Source of the DNA: Weeksellaceae bacterium
GTDB taxonomy: Bacteria; Bacteroidota; Bacteroidia; Flavobacteriales; Weeksellaceae
Reading direction: 5' to 3'
Assembly (NCBI GenBank): GCA_028694715.1
Contig: JAQVKJ010000099.1
Coordinates: 1 to 5,954 of the forward strand
DNA length: 5,954 bases
The number at the start of each line of letters is the position of its first letter. Position 1 is the first letter of the stretch. The notes beneath the pieces are model-generated. The model saw only the letters and a program-made list of their open reading frames with translations. It was not told where the DNA came from and ran no database searches. The translations under genes and the position numbers were made by a program. Of this stretch, positions 5,926 through 5,954 are shown piece after piece.

Positions 5926-5954
5926 ATTAAAATTAATTACTTATATTTAAATGC

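Noticed and set aside
5951..5954. ATG at the right edge as the start of a downstream gene such as pth
   Set aside because: pth often follows rplY in bacteria, but only four bases are visible, so nothing can be supported.

Overview
The window looks like an ordinary chromosomal segment of a member of the Bacteroidota. Three things support this. Two of the encoded proteins (DUF4271 and DUF4296) belong to families essentially restricted to that phylum. The genes lack convincing Shine-Dalgarno sequences and instead have A/T-rich leaders. The clearest promoter fits the Bacteroidota consensus (TTG, about 21 nt, TAnnTTTG) rather than the E. coli one. The class is uncertain; the PRPP synthase and the gene order recall Flavobacteriia and related lineages.

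Layout: positions 1-3032 are a leftward cluster transcribed in the order DUF4271 membrane protein, hemD-type uroporphyrinogen-III synthase, recJ. The gaps are 16 and 35 nt, and recJ runs off the left edge. A 64-nt divergent spacer (3033-3096) separates it from a rightward pair: a polyprenol-phosphate mannose synthase-like GT2 enzyme and a DUF4296 lipoprotein that overlaps it by 4 nt (ATGA). After a 141-nt intergenic region with the best promoter in the window, prs (PRPP synthase) and rplY (ribosomal protein L25/CTC type) follow, 19 nt apart. The window ends 29 nt after rplY. No gene-free stretch exceeds 300 nt. I see no tRNA, rRNA, CRISPR array, insertion sequence or phage gene.

Functionally the genes are mixed housekeeping: single-strand exonuclease repair (recJ), tetrapyrrole synthesis (hemD), mannosyl-lipid donor synthesis for envelope or protein glycosylation (GT2), PRPP supply (prs) and 5S rRNA binding (rplY). 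Two proteins of unknown function, one integral membrane and one lipoprotein, sit next to the glycosyltransferase on either side.

I did not find a convincing new defence, mobile or RNA-based system. The observations most worth checking are a Tyr-to-Cys change at a conserved HemD active-site position, a Gly-to-Asp change in PRPP synthase, overlapping divergent promoter motifs at 3038-3069 with a possible near-leaderless DUF4271 transcript, a dyad over the prs promoter, and the uncharacterised DUF4271/GT2/DUF4296 neighbourhood.
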